From: Ectopseudomonas chengduensis
GTDB taxonomy: Bacteria; Pseudomonadota; Gammaproteobacteria; Pseudomonadales; Pseudomonadaceae
Direction of reading: 5' to 3'
Assembly (NCBI RefSeq): GCF_015712065.1
Contig: NZ_JACFYZ010000017.1
Coordinates: 20,709 to 84,708 of the forward strand
Length of the DNA stretch: 64,000 nt
In this document: positions 39,105-47,216 of the stretch, one piece after another
Position numbering within the stretch: the stretch's first letter is position 1
How the letters are laid out: each line of letters begins with the position of its first letter
Notes under the pieces: model-generated
What the model saw: the letters and a program-made list of their open reading frames with translations, nothing else
What the model was told of the DNA's origin: nothing
The model's database searches: none
Made by a program: the position numbers and the translations under genes

Positions 39105-40052
39105 ATGTACCTGGTCTGTGGCGAAGCACTGTTCGATGTGTTCATCCAGAGCGACGGTGGGCGTGGCAATGAGTTGGCTTTCAAGGCCATCGCCGGTGGC
39201 TCGCCGTTCAACGTGGCGCTGGGCCTGCGCCGTATGGGCGCCGACTCGGCGCTGTTCACCGGGATTTCCTCGGACAGCCTCGGCCAGCGCCTGCGCCAGG
39301 TGCTGCGTGATGAAGGCGTGAGCGATGCCTACCTGATCGCCAGCGATGCGCCGACCACTCTAGCGATGGTCGGCCTGGACGCTGCCGGCTCGCCGCAGTA
39401 TTCCTTCCGTGGCGAAGGCTGTGCCGACCGCCAACTGCTCGCCGAGCACCTGCCGACACTGGATGCAGGGGTGCGCGGCCTGCACGTCGGCTCCTTCTCT
39501 CTGGTGGTGGAGCCGGTGGCCAGCACGCTGCTACAGCTGGTGCAACGCGAACATCAGCAGCGCCTGATCAGCCTCGACCCCAACGTGCGTCTCGGTCCGG
39601 CGCCGGATATCGCCCACTGGCGCGAGCGCGTCGAGACCTTCGCCGGCTACGCGCATCTGATCAAGGTCAGCGAAGAGGATCTGCAGCTGTTGTACCCCGA
39701 GCGCGATCCGCAGCAGGTCGCATCGAGCTGGCTCAACCAGCGCTGCCAACTGGTGTTTCTCACCCACGGCAGCAAAGGCGCCAGCGTCCACAGCCACTAC
39801 GGGCACTGGTCGGCACCAGCCGTGGAGGTGCACACCCGTGACACCGTTGGCGCTGGCGATACCTTCCAGGCCGCGCTGCTCAGTTATCTCGCCCGCCACG
39901 ACCTGGACAGCCCCGAGGCGCTGGCGAGCCTGAACCGCGAGCAGATCGACGCCATGCTGCGCCTGGCCATCGAGGCTGCCGCACTGACCTGCGCCCGGGT
40001 CGGCCCCGACCTGCCCTACCTGCATGAACTGGAACGACAGAGCGCGCGCTGA
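39105..40052 (+). CDS. mtlZ: Fructokinase (PfkB/ribokinase family)
   Basis: A 315-residue sugar kinase that phosphorylates fructose made from mannitol. The N-terminal FKAIAGGSPFNVALGLRRMG and the C-terminal catalytic motif DTVGAGDTFQAALL (anion hole and base Asp) define the PfkB family. ATG 39105 is preferred over 39093 because GGAGAAG then acts as its ribosome site. It ends the mtl operon after a 237-bp spacer holding a REP element, so its expression could be lower or separate. Confidence 0.93.
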   Translation: MYLVCGEALFDVFIQSDGGRGNELAFKAIAGGSPFNVALGLRRMGADSALFTGISSDSLGQRLRQVLRDEGVSDAYLIASDAPTTLAMVGLDAAGSPQYSFRGEGCADRQLLAEHLPTLDAGVRGLHVGSFSLVVEPVASTLLQLVQREHQQRLISLDPNVRLGPAPDIAHWRERVETFAGYAHLIKVSEEDLQLLYPERDPQQVASSWLNQRCQLVFLTHGSKGASVHSHYGHWSAPAVEVHTRDTVGAGDTFQAALLSYLARHDLDSPEALASLNREQIDAMLRLAIEAAALTCARVGPDLPYLHELERQSAR

Positions 40053-40232
40053 CCAGGCCCACCCTCGCGGTGCCAGCTGGCAGCGACACAGGCTCCCTGT
40101 GCGCCTGGGCGAATTACCCGAAGCCGCCGGTTGTCGCTCAGCTCGCTGGAGGCGACACTTGGCGTGTGACTCGCACAGCGCAGCGACAGTCGTTCTAGCA
40201 GCGTATTTTCAGACAACCCAGAGGTTCAGGGC

Positions 40233-40961
40233 ATGCCTTACAAACATCAGGTGATTCCGCTTCAGGCCCACGAGGGCAACGAAACCGCCGAGCAGGCGCT
40301 GCACAGCATCGTCGATGGCTTCAAGCGCTTTCGCAACGAGGTCTTCCCACAGCAGGAAGAACTGTTCAAGAAGCTCGCCACCGCCCAGAACCCACGCGCC
40401 ATGTTTATCACCTGCGCCGACTCGCGCGTGGTGCCGGAGCTGATCACCCAGAGCTCGCCCGGCGACCTGTTCGTCAACCGCAACGTCGGTAACGTGGTGC
40501 CGGCCTACGGGCAGATGATGGGCGGCGTCTCCACCGCTATCGAGTACGCGGTGATGGCCCTGGGCGTGCAACACATCGTCATCTGCGGCCACTCCGACTG
40601 CGGCGCGATGAAGGCAGTGCTCAACCCGGCCTCGCTGGAAACCATGCCCACGGTGAAAGCCTGGCTGCGTCATGCCGAGGTAGCGCGCAGCGTGGTGGCA
40701 GAGAACTGCAACTGCAGCGACGACAAGGAAGCCCTGGCCGTGCTGACCGAAGAGAACGTGGTGGCGCAGCTCAACCACCTGTGCACCCATCCGTCGGTGG
40801 CAGCCAAGCTGGCGCGCGGCCAACTGTTCATCCATGGCTGGGTGTATGACATCGAAACCAGCCAGATCAAGGCCTACGACGCCGAGCTGGGCAGCTTCCT
40901 GCCGCTCGATGGCGACAAGATTCCAATGGCGACGCCGCGCGCACGTTTTCCACAGAGCTGA
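40233..40961 (+). CDS. Beta-class carbonic anhydrase
   Basis: A 242-residue zinc enzyme interconverting CO2 and bicarbonate. The zinc site is complete: Cys and Asp/Arg in the CADSR motif, and His and Cys in GHSDCGAMK. An N-terminal extension of about 40 residues precedes the core. The gene is not clearly linked to mtlZ (180 bp gap without a recognisable signal). It converges on the sbtAB-like pair, suggesting a shared role in bicarbonate supply. Confidence 0.93.
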   Translation: MPYKHQVIPLQAHEGNETAEQALHSIVDGFKRFRNEVFPQQEELFKKLATAQNPRAMFITCADSRVVPELITQSSPGDLFVNRNVGNVVPAYGQMMGGVSTAIEYAVMALGVQHIVICGHSDCGAMKAVLNPASLETMPTVKAWLRHAEVARSVVAENCNCSDDKEALAVLTEENVVAQLNHLCTHPSVAAKLARGQLFIHGWVYDIETSQIKAYDAELGSFLPLDGDKIPMATPRARFPQS

Positions 40962-41057
40962 AAGCCCTTGCAGGGTGGCCGCGCACCGAGCCTCACCCGG
41001 TCGCGGCTAAAGCCCCTCCCACAAAACGCACCGTGAACGTGGGAAGGACTTTAGGCC

Positions 41058-41130
41058 GTAGGGTGCGCCGCGCGCACCAGACTCCCCCCGATCACGGCTA
41101 ACCTGGGCTGGTGCGCATAGCGCACCCTAC
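41058..41130. repeat. REP-like inverted repeat between convergent genes
   Basis: GTAGGGTGCGC (41058-41068) and GCGCACCCTAC (41120-41130) pair perfectly over 11 bp. It sits between the carbonic anhydrase stop and the SbtB-like stop and may help terminate both transcripts. Confidence 0.7.
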
Positions 41131-41140
41131 CAGGGACCAG

Positions 41141-41443
41141 TCAGAACTTCTCCCCACGCAGTACTTCCACCTGCGCCAGGTAGCAGACCATGGCGAAGTG
41201 GTCGTAGTAGCGCACCTGCAGATGCTCGGCGATGCGCTCGGCCAATTCGCGGTTGCAGATGATTTCCAGGCGGATGTTGCCTTCGGTGTCCCAGCCGGCG
41301 CTGCGTACGCCGCGGTGTCCACGGCCACGCGCGTCGGAAATGGTCCAGCCGGGTGCGCCGAGCACTTCCAGATCGGCCAGCAGGCGCTTCTCCAGCGCCG
41401 CCTCGCAGATCACGGTGAGCAGGGTGCGGCTATGTGCGTTCAT
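41141..41443 (-). CDS. PII-like protein, SbtB type
   Basis: A 100-residue ferredoxin-fold PII-like protein. Its middle loop DARGRGHRGVRSAGWD resembles the T-loop of SbtB, the adenyl-nucleotide-binding PII-like regulator of the bicarbonate transporter SbtA in cyanobacteria. The redox CGPxGC tail of some SbtB proteins is absent. It lies one base after the sbtA-like gene, which supports the pairing. By analogy it would gate or inhibit that transporter in response to adenine nucleotides (cAMP/AMP/ADP/ATP). Confidence 0.8.
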   Translation of the reverse strand: MNAHSRTLLTVICEAALEKRLLADLEVLGAPGWTISDARGRGHRGVRSAGWDTEGNIRLEIICNRELAERIAEHLQVRYYDHFAMVCYLAQVEVLRGEKF

Positions 41444-41444
41444 C

Positions 41445-42386
41445 TCAGAACCCCCAGGCGATCAGTCGTTCGGCCAGCGCCAGGTACAGCGGAATGCCGA
41501 TCAGGATATTGAATGGGAAGGTGATGCCCAGCGAGGCGGTCAGTGACAGCGACGGGTTGGCCTCGGGCAAGGCCAGGCGCATCGCCGCCGGCACGGCGAT
41601 ATAGGACGCCGAGGCCGCGAGCGTGGCAAGCATCGCCGTGCCACCCAGGCTCAGGCCCATAAGGCGCGCCAGCAAGGCACCAATCAGCGCACCGAGCAGC
41701 GGCATCAGCAGGGCGAAGGCCGCCAGACGCACACCGAACTGCTTCAGCGCGCCAAGCTGGCCGGAGGCGATCAGCCCCATCTCCAGCAGGAAGAACGCCA
41801 GCACCGGCTTGAACATGCTGGTGTACAGCGGCTCCAGCGGCTTGATTGCCTCCTTGCCGGCAATGGCGCCGATCACCAGGCCGCCGAGCAGCAGCATGAT
41901 GCTCTTGCCGAGAAAGATCTCGCGGCCCAGTTCGCCCCAGTGGGTCTCGCGAGCAATACCCTTGGCCAGAACGATGCCGACCAGGATCGCCGGAATCTCC
42001 AGAATGGCCACGAACAGCGGCATGTAGCTCTCGAACTCGATGCCCTTGGCCAGCATGTAGGCCACCACCACGGCGAAGGTACCGGCGCTGACCGAGCCGT
42101 AGTGCGCCGCTACCGCCGCGGCATTGACGCGGTCGAAGCGCAGGCCGCGTAGCAGCACGAACGCCAGGATCGGCAGCAGCACGCCGAGTGCCAGCACCAG
42201 CGCCGACTGTCCGAGCAGCTGCAGGCTGGCCTGCTGCGCCAGCTCCACCCCGCCGTGCAGACCGATGGCCAGCAGGAGGATGATCGACAGCGTCTCGTAC
42301 AGCGCCGCTGGTAGCTTCAGCTCGCTCTTGAGCAGGCCGGCGACCAGGCCGAAAACGAAGAACAGCACCACCGGATCCAGACCCAC
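41445..42386 (-). CDS. Sodium-dependent bicarbonate transporter, SbtA family
   Basis: A 313-residue membrane protein with about ten helices. It matches the SbtA family (AAHYGSVSAGTFAVVVAY and SASYIAVPAAMRLALPEANPS in the two halves). SbtA imports HCO3- with Na+. The GTG start at 42386 has GGAGGT eight bases upstream. The SbtB-like gene follows within one base. Next to carbonic anhydrase and a bicarbonate-consuming carboxylase, a bicarbonate-supply role is likely even in this heterotroph. Confidence 0.88.
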   Translation of the reverse strand: MGLDPVVLFFVFGLVAGLLKSELKLPAALYETLSIILLLAIGLHGGVELAQQASLQLLGQSALVLALGVLLPILAFVLLRGLRFDRVNAAAVAAHYGSVSAGTFAVVVAYMLAKGIEFESYMPLFVAILEIPAILVGIVLAKGIARETHWGELGREIFLGKSIMLLLGGLVIGAIAGKEAIKPLEPLYTSMFKPVLAFFLLEMGLIASGQLGALKQFGVRLAAFALLMPLLGALIGALLARLMGLSLGGTAMLATLAASASYIAVPAAMRLALPEANPSLSLTASLGITFPFNILIGIPLYLALAERLIAWGF

Positions 42387-42663
42387 CTCAGTTCACCTCC
42401 CCTGCTTCTCAGGATGCGCTGTGCGCACCTGTCACTGTTCACCACCCTACCCGGACGGCTACCCAACCAAAGGAAAAGGCCATGCCCCGGCACAAGACGG
42501 TGCTGATCGCCCTGTTTTTCCTCGCCACGAAGGCGAAGCGCCGGGGCATGACCGGAAAGCTTAGCCGGCACACCAGGCTTGGCCCCCGCTGGGGAGTCGC
42601 AAAAACGCCGTTAGCGTTTTGCGCGAGGCCACCGAAAGGGTGAAGCACATGGATGTGCCGTGC

Positions 42664-42688
42664 AAAAAAAGGGAGCCTTGCGGCCCCC
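42664..42688 (-). terminator. Second intrinsic terminator downstream of pycB
   Basis: On the minus strand GGGGGCC-GCAA-GGCTCCC forms a 7-bp stem (one G-U) with a GNRA loop, followed by seven T residues. Confidence 0.85.
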
Positions 42689-42715
42689 GGGACAAACCTG
42701 CGCCGTGGCGCTGAA

Positions 42716-42773
42716 TAAAAAAGGAGCCCGGGTTACGCCCCGTCAAACTTGCCCATCCAACAGGCCGGGCTCC
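42716..42773 (-). terminator. Intrinsic terminator of the pyruvate carboxylase operon
   Basis: On the minus strand GGAGCCCGG (42765-42773) pairs with CCGGGCTCC (42723-42731) across a long loop, followed by TTTTTTATT. It starts 8 bp after the pycB stop. Confidence 0.85.
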
Positions 42774-42780
42774 ATAGAGG

Positions 42781-44592
42781 TTAACCTTCGATTTCCACCA
42801 GTACTTCGCCCGGATTGACGCGGTCGCCCTTGGCCACGTGAACGGCCTTGACGGTGCCGGCAATCGGCGCCTGTACTTCGGTTTCCATCTTCATTGCTTC
42901 GGTGATCAGCACCGCCTGACCCGCCTTGACCGTGTCACCTTCCTTGACCAGTACATCGACGATGTTGCCTGGCATGGTGGTGGAGACGTCGCCGGGTGCA
43001 GCGGCCTGCTTGCGCTTGCCACCGCTGCCTGCGACGAAATCGTTGAGCGGCTCGAACACCACTTCTTCCGGCATGCCGTCGATGGACAAGTAGAAGTGGC
43101 GCTTGCCGTCACCCTTGACGCCAACACCGGTGATGTCCACCCGGTAGCTTTCGCCATGCACGTCGACCACGAATTCGGTCGGCACGCCTTCACCGCCCAC
43201 CGGCGCCGCCTTGCCCTGACCGTTCGGCATGGGCAGCAGCTCTTCCGGTTTGAGGGTACCGGCCGCGCGTTCTTCGAGGAACTTGCGCCCGATATCGGGG
43301 AACATGGCGAAGGTCAGCACGTCTTCTTCGGACTTGGCCAGGCTGCCGATCTCTTCACGCAGGCGTGCCAGCTCGGGTTTGAGCAGGTCGGCCGGGCGCA
43401 CGTCGATCACCTCTTCGCTGCCGATGGCCTGCTTGCGCAGTTGCTCATCGACCTTGCCCGGTGCCTTGCCGTAGCGGCCCTGCAGGTAAAGCTTCACTTC
43501 GTTGGTGATGGTCTTGTAGCGCTCGCCGGCCAGCACGTTGAAGAACGCCTGGGTACCGACGATCTGCGAAGTCGGCGTCACTAGCGGCGGGAAGCCCAGG
43601 TCGGCACGCACACGCGGAATCTCCTCCAGCACTTCGTTCATGCGGTTCAGCGCACCCTGCTCCTTGAGCTGGTTGGCCAGGTTGGAAATCATCCCGCCCG
43701 GCACCTGGTTGACCTGCACGCGGGTGTCCACGCCGGTGAACTCGCTCTCGAACTGGTGGTACTTCTTGCGCACGGCGTGGAAGTACATGCCGATTTCCTG
43801 GATCAGTTCCAGATCGAGGCCAGTGTCGAACTCGCTGCCCTTGAGCGCGGCGACCATCGACTCGGTGCCCGGATGGCTGGTGCCCCAGGCCAGGCTGGAG
43901 ATGGCGGTGTCGATATGGTCGGCACCGGCTTCGATGGCCTTGAGCTGGCACATCGAGCCGAGACCGGCGGTGTCGTGGCTGTGGATGAACACCGGCAGAT
44001 CGACTTCGCTCTTCAGCGCCTTGACCAGTTCGAAGGTGGCGTACGGCGTGAGCAGGCCAGCCATGTCCTTGATGGCGATGGAGTCGATGCCCATCGCCTG
44101 CATGGCCTTGGCCTGGGCGACGAAGGCCTCGTTGGTGTGCACCGGGCTGGTGGTGTAGGCGATAGTGCCCTGGGCATGCTTGCCGGCAGCCTTGACCGCC
44201 TCGATGGCCACGCGCAGGTTACGCACGTCGTTCATAGCATCGAAGATGCGGAACACGTCGATGCCGTTGACCGCCGCCTTGGCCACGAACGCCTTGACCA
44301 CGTCATCGCTGTAATGTCGATAGCCGAGCAGGTTCTGCCCGCGCAGGAGCATCTGCAGGCGGGTATTGGGCAACGCCGCCTTGAGCTGGCGCAGACGCTC
44401 CCACGGGTCTTCCTTGAGAAAGCGCACGCACGAGTCGAAGGTGGCGCCACCCCAGACTTCCAGCGACCAGTAGCCGACGCGGTCGAGCTTATCGCAGATC
44501 GGCAGCATGTCCTCGGTGCGCATGCGCGTGGCCAGCAGCGACTGGTGGGCATCGCGCAGGACGGTATCGGTAACGGTGATCTTCTTGCTCAT
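42781..44592 (-). CDS. pycB: Pyruvate carboxylase subunit B / oxaloacetate decarboxylase alpha-type
   Basis: A 603-residue biotin enzyme subunit. The N-terminal carboxyltransferase domain starts VTDTVLRDAHQSLLATRMRT and contains the metal-site segments typical of OadA. A C-terminal biotinyl domain holds EAMKMET, with the biotin-accepting lysine at about 568. With the subunit encoded upstream it makes oxaloacetate from pyruvate and bicarbonate. It is annotated as oadA in many genomes, but the paired biotin carboxylase and the absence of membrane subunits favour pyruvate carboxylase. It corresponds to PA5435 and ends in tandem terminators. Confidence 0.92.
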   Translation of the reverse strand: MSKKITVTDTVLRDAHQSLLATRMRTEDMLPICDKLDRVGYWSLEVWGGATFDSCVRFLKEDPWERLRQLKAALPNTRLQMLLRGQNLLGYRHYSDDVVKAFVAKAAVNGIDVFRIFDAMNDVRNLRVAIEAVKAAGKHAQGTIAYTTSPVHTNEAFVAQAKAMQAMGIDSIAIKDMAGLLTPYATFELVKALKSEVDLPVFIHSHDTAGLGSMCQLKAIEAGADHIDTAISSLAWGTSHPGTESMVAALKGSEFDTGLDLELIQEIGMYFHAVRKKYHQFESEFTGVDTRVQVNQVPGGMISNLANQLKEQGALNRMNEVLEEIPRVRADLGFPPLVTPTSQIVGTQAFFNVLAGERYKTITNEVKLYLQGRYGKAPGKVDEQLRKQAIGSEEVIDVRPADLLKPELARLREEIGSLAKSEEDVLTFAMFPDIGRKFLEERAAGTLKPEELLPMPNGQGKAAPVGGEGVPTEFVVDVHGESYRVDITGVGVKGDGKRHFYLSIDGMPEEVVFEPLNDFVAGSGGKRKQAAAPGDVSTTMPGNIVDVLVKEGDTVKAGQAVLITEAMKMETEVQAPIAGTVKAVHVAKGDRVNPGEVLVEIEG

Positions 44593-44600
44593 GATGTCCC

Positions 44601-46016
44601 CTACAGGCCCGCGTGGGCAGCGATGGCGGTGGCGATGGCGATGGCCAGGTGCGACGGGTTGCGCTTGATCGAGTATTGGGTCAGTTCCGGGTGGCTTTCG
44701 ACGAAGCTGGTGTTGAACTGGCCGCTACGGAATTCCGGATTACGCAGAATTTCCTGGTAATAGGGCGCGGTGGTACGCACGCCCTGCACGCGCATGTCGT
44801 CCAGCGCGCGCAGGCCGCGGTCCATCGCTTCTTCCCAGGTCAGCGCCCAGACGATCAGCTTCAGGCACATCGAGTCGTAATAGGGCGGAATGGTGTAACC
44901 GGTGTAGATCGCCGTATCGGTGCGCACGCCAGGGCCGCCGGGCGCGTAGTAACGGGTGATCTTGCCGAACGAGGGCAAGAAGTTGTTCTTCGGGTCCTCG
45001 GCGTTGATACGGAACTGCAGGGCATAACCGCGGTGGATGATGTCTTCCTGCTTGACCGACAGCGGCAGGCCACTGGCGATGCGAATCTGCTCGCGAACGA
45101 TGTCGATGCCGGTGATTTCCTCGGTGATGGTGTGCTCCACCTGCACCCGGGTGTTCATCTCCATGAAGTACACCTCGCCTTCGGCGAGCAGGAACTCCAC
45201 GGTGCCGGCGTTCTCGTAGCCCACGGCCTGCGCGGCGCGCACGGCCAGATCACCGATATAGGCGCGCTGTTCGGGAGTCAGCTGCGGGCTGGGGGCGATT
45301 TCGATCAGTTTCTGGTTACGGCGCTGGATCGAGCAATCGCGCTCGTACAGGTGCACGGTGTTGCCAAAGCTGTCGGCGAGGATCTGCGCCTCGATGTGCT
45401 TCGGATTTACGATGCATTTCTCCAGGAAGACCTCCGCACTGCCAAAGGCCTTGGTCGCCTCGGAAATCACCCGCGGGTAGGCCTGCTCCAGCTCTTCACG
45501 GCTGTTGCAGCGGCGGATACCACGGCCGCCACCACCGGAGGTGGCCTTGAGCATCACCGGATAGCCGATGCGCTCGGCTTCACGCAGGGCCTCGGCCAGG
45601 TCGGCGACGTTGCCTTCGGTGCCAGGGGTGCAGGGCACGCCTGCGGCCATCATGCTGCGGCGGGCTTCGGTCTTGTCGCCCATGCGGCGGATGACTTCAG
45701 CGCTCGGGCCAATGAATTTGATCCCACGTTCGGCGCATATCTCTGCAAGTTCGGCGTTTTCAGAAAGAAAGCCGTAACCAGGGTGCAGCGCATCGCAGCC
45801 GGTTTCCACGGCCAGATTGACCAGCTTGCGCGGGTTCAGATATCCAGCCAGCGGATCTTCACCAATGCTGTGCGCTTCGTCGGCACGCTTCACGTGCAGG
45901 GCATGACGGTCCGCATCGGAGTAGATCGCCACCGAGCGGATGCCCATCTCGGCGCAGGCCCGCACGATGCGGACGGCAATCTCACCACGGTTGGCGATCA
46001 GTATTTTTCTTATCAC
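44601..46016 (-). CDS. pycA: Pyruvate carboxylase subunit A (biotin carboxylase)
   Basis: A 471-residue ATP-grasp biotin carboxylase that uses ATP and bicarbonate to carboxylate biotin on PycB. Visible motifs are KILIANRGEIAVRIVRAC at the N-terminus, the glycine-rich ATSGGGGRGIRRC, and EVYFMEMNTRVQVEH at the active site. The GTG start at 46016 has GAGG about nine bases upstream. The frame extends 13 codons further but is not needed. It is 8 bp upstream of pycB. It resembles AccC, but the context and PA5436 synteny favour PycA. Confidence 0.92.
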   Translation of the reverse strand: MIRKILIANRGEIAVRIVRACAEMGIRSVAIYSDADRHALHVKRADEAHSIGEDPLAGYLNPRKLVNLAVETGCDALHPGYGFLSENAELAEICAERGIKFIGPSAEVIRRMGDKTEARRSMMAAGVPCTPGTEGNVADLAEALREAERIGYPVMLKATSGGGGRGIRRCNSREELEQAYPRVISEATKAFGSAEVFLEKCIVNPKHIEAQILADSFGNTVHLYERDCSIQRRNQKLIEIAPSPQLTPEQRAYIGDLAVRAAQAVGYENAGTVEFLLAEGEVYFMEMNTRVQVEHTITEEITGIDIVREQIRIASGLPLSVKQEDIIHRGYALQFRINAEDPKNNFLPSFGKITRYYAPGGPGVRTDTAIYTGYTIPPYYDSMCLKLIVWALTWEEAMDRGLRALDDMRVQGVRTTAPYYQEILRNPEFRSGQFNTSFVESHPELTQYSIKRNPSHLAIAIATAIAAHAGL

Positions 46017-46126
46017 GATCCAATCCTCAGCGCAGAGCTGCAAGGGCCGCTGCAACAGTTGGTTGCAAAGGTGGTGAAACCCTATCCGGCTATACGAATT
46101 AACAAAAATGAATAATTATTTGATCG

Positions 46127-46148
46127 TGCATAAGTAATTACTTATGCA
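46127..46148. promoter_or_regulatory. Perfect 22-bp palindrome between pycA and pycR
   Basis: The half-site TGCATAAGTAA is followed at once by its exact reverse complement. It contains T-N11-A forms as bound by LysR regulators and ends 22 bp before the pycR GTG, so it probably serves both pycR autoregulation and pycAB control. Confidence 0.65.
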
Positions 46149-46170
46149 TTGACCGAACGAGGACGAAACC

Positions 46171-47145
46171 GTGCGTAAAACCCTGCTGCGCATGACCTTG
46201 CGCCAGCTCCAGGTGTTCCGTGCCGTGTGCGAGCACGGCTCCTACAGCCGCGCGGCCGAGGAAATGGCGCTGACCCAGCCCGCCGTCAGCCTGCAGATTC
46301 GTCAGCTGGAGGAGCTGGTCGGCCAGCCGCTGTTCGAGTACGTCGGCAAGAAGCTCTACCTGACTGAGGCAGCCGAGGCACTCAAACGCGCCAGCAGCGA
46401 TATCTTCGGCCGCCTGGAGAGCCTCGACATGCAGCTGTCCGACCTGCAGGGTTCGCTGCAGGGGCAACTCAATCTGTGTGTGGAATCCAGCGCGAAATAC
46501 TTCATTCCCCACCTGTTCGCCGAATTTCGCCGCCAGTACCCGGAAGTCAGCCTGAATCTCACGGTGGTCAATCACGCCCTGGTGGTGCGCCGCCTGACCC
46601 AGAGCCGCGACGACCTGATGATCATGAGCCAGGTGCCGCAGGACCTGGCGCTGGACTTCATGCCTTTTCTCGAGAATCCGATCATCGCCGTGGCGCCGCC
46701 GGATCACCCCCTGTGCGAGGCGGACAGCCTGCAGCTGCAGGACCTCACGCCCTACCCACTGCTGATTCGCGAAAGCGGCTCGGGCACGCGGCGCGCCTGT
46801 GAGGAGTACTGCCATCAGAAACGTGCGCACTTCCCGAATACCCTGGAAATCGGTTCGCTGGAATCGCAGCGCGAGGCGGTACTGGCCGGACTCGGCATCG
46901 CCCTGCTGCCGCGCCATGCCGTGCGCCTGGAATTGCAGTATGGCCTGCTGCGTGAACTGCCGGTGGCCGAGCTGCCATTGCAGCGCAGCTGGTGCGTGGT
47001 GAATATCCGCGGTCGGCGCCTGTCGCCAGTGGCGCAGGCCTTCGTCGACTTCATCCGCACCGAGCGCGCGCAGATCGTCAAACTGGCCGAACGCTTCCAG
47101 CCCAGCCACGCAGGATCGGGCAAGAATCTCGCAGGATCGGCCTAA
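46171..47145 (+). CDS. pycR: LysR-family regulator of pyruvate carboxylase
   Basis: A 324-residue LysR-type regulator. The N-terminal winged HTH (LRQLQVFRAVCEHGSYSRAA, then ALTQPAVSLQIRQLEELVG) is followed by a periplasmic-binding-like effector domain. It corresponds to PycR (PA5437), the divergent regulator of pycAB. The start is GTG at 46171 behind GAGGACGAAACC. The 154-bp intergenic region to pycA carries a perfect palindrome. Confidence 0.9.
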   Translation: MRKTLLRMTLRQLQVFRAVCEHGSYSRAAEEMALTQPAVSLQIRQLEELVGQPLFEYVGKKLYLTEAAEALKRASSDIFGRLESLDMQLSDLQGSLQGQLNLCVESSAKYFIPHLFAEFRRQYPEVSLNLTVVNHALVVRRLTQSRDDLMIMSQVPQDLALDFMPFLENPIIAVAPPDHPLCEADSLQLQDLTPYPLLIRESGSGTRRACEEYCHQKRAHFPNTLEIGSLESQREAVLAGLGIALLPRHAVRLELQYGLLRELPVAELPLQRSWCVVNIRGRRLSPVAQAFVDFIRTERAQIVKLAERFQPSHAGSGKNLAGSA

Positions 47146-47216
47146 CCCTTCTTAACTGGCATACGGGACATTGGCATCCTGGGATCGCTCCACCAAAACC
47201 TGCCTGGGAGAAACCT

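Larger units (their letters stand above)
42387..42780 (-). other. 394-bp gene-free leader/terminator region
   Basis: I see no supported gene here; the short frames lack family features and good starts. From pycB onward (minus direction) it holds two tandem terminators (42716-42773 and 42664-42688). Next come a CGCAAAA/TTTTGCG hairpin near 42597-42620 and an 11-bp inverted repeat, CATGCCCCGGC (42481-42491) with GCCGGGGCATG (42540-42550). The sbtA promoter and leader must lie in the part below 42660. Confidence 0.7.

Noticed and set aside
42430..42571. Short minus-strand ORF upstream of sbtA
   Set aside because: It contains an inverted repeat, lacks a ribosome site and shows no protein family character, so I treat it as leader DNA.
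43756..46115. Plus-strand frames of 334 and 500 codons opposite pycB and pycA
   Set aside because: They are shadows of conserved biotin enzyme subunits.
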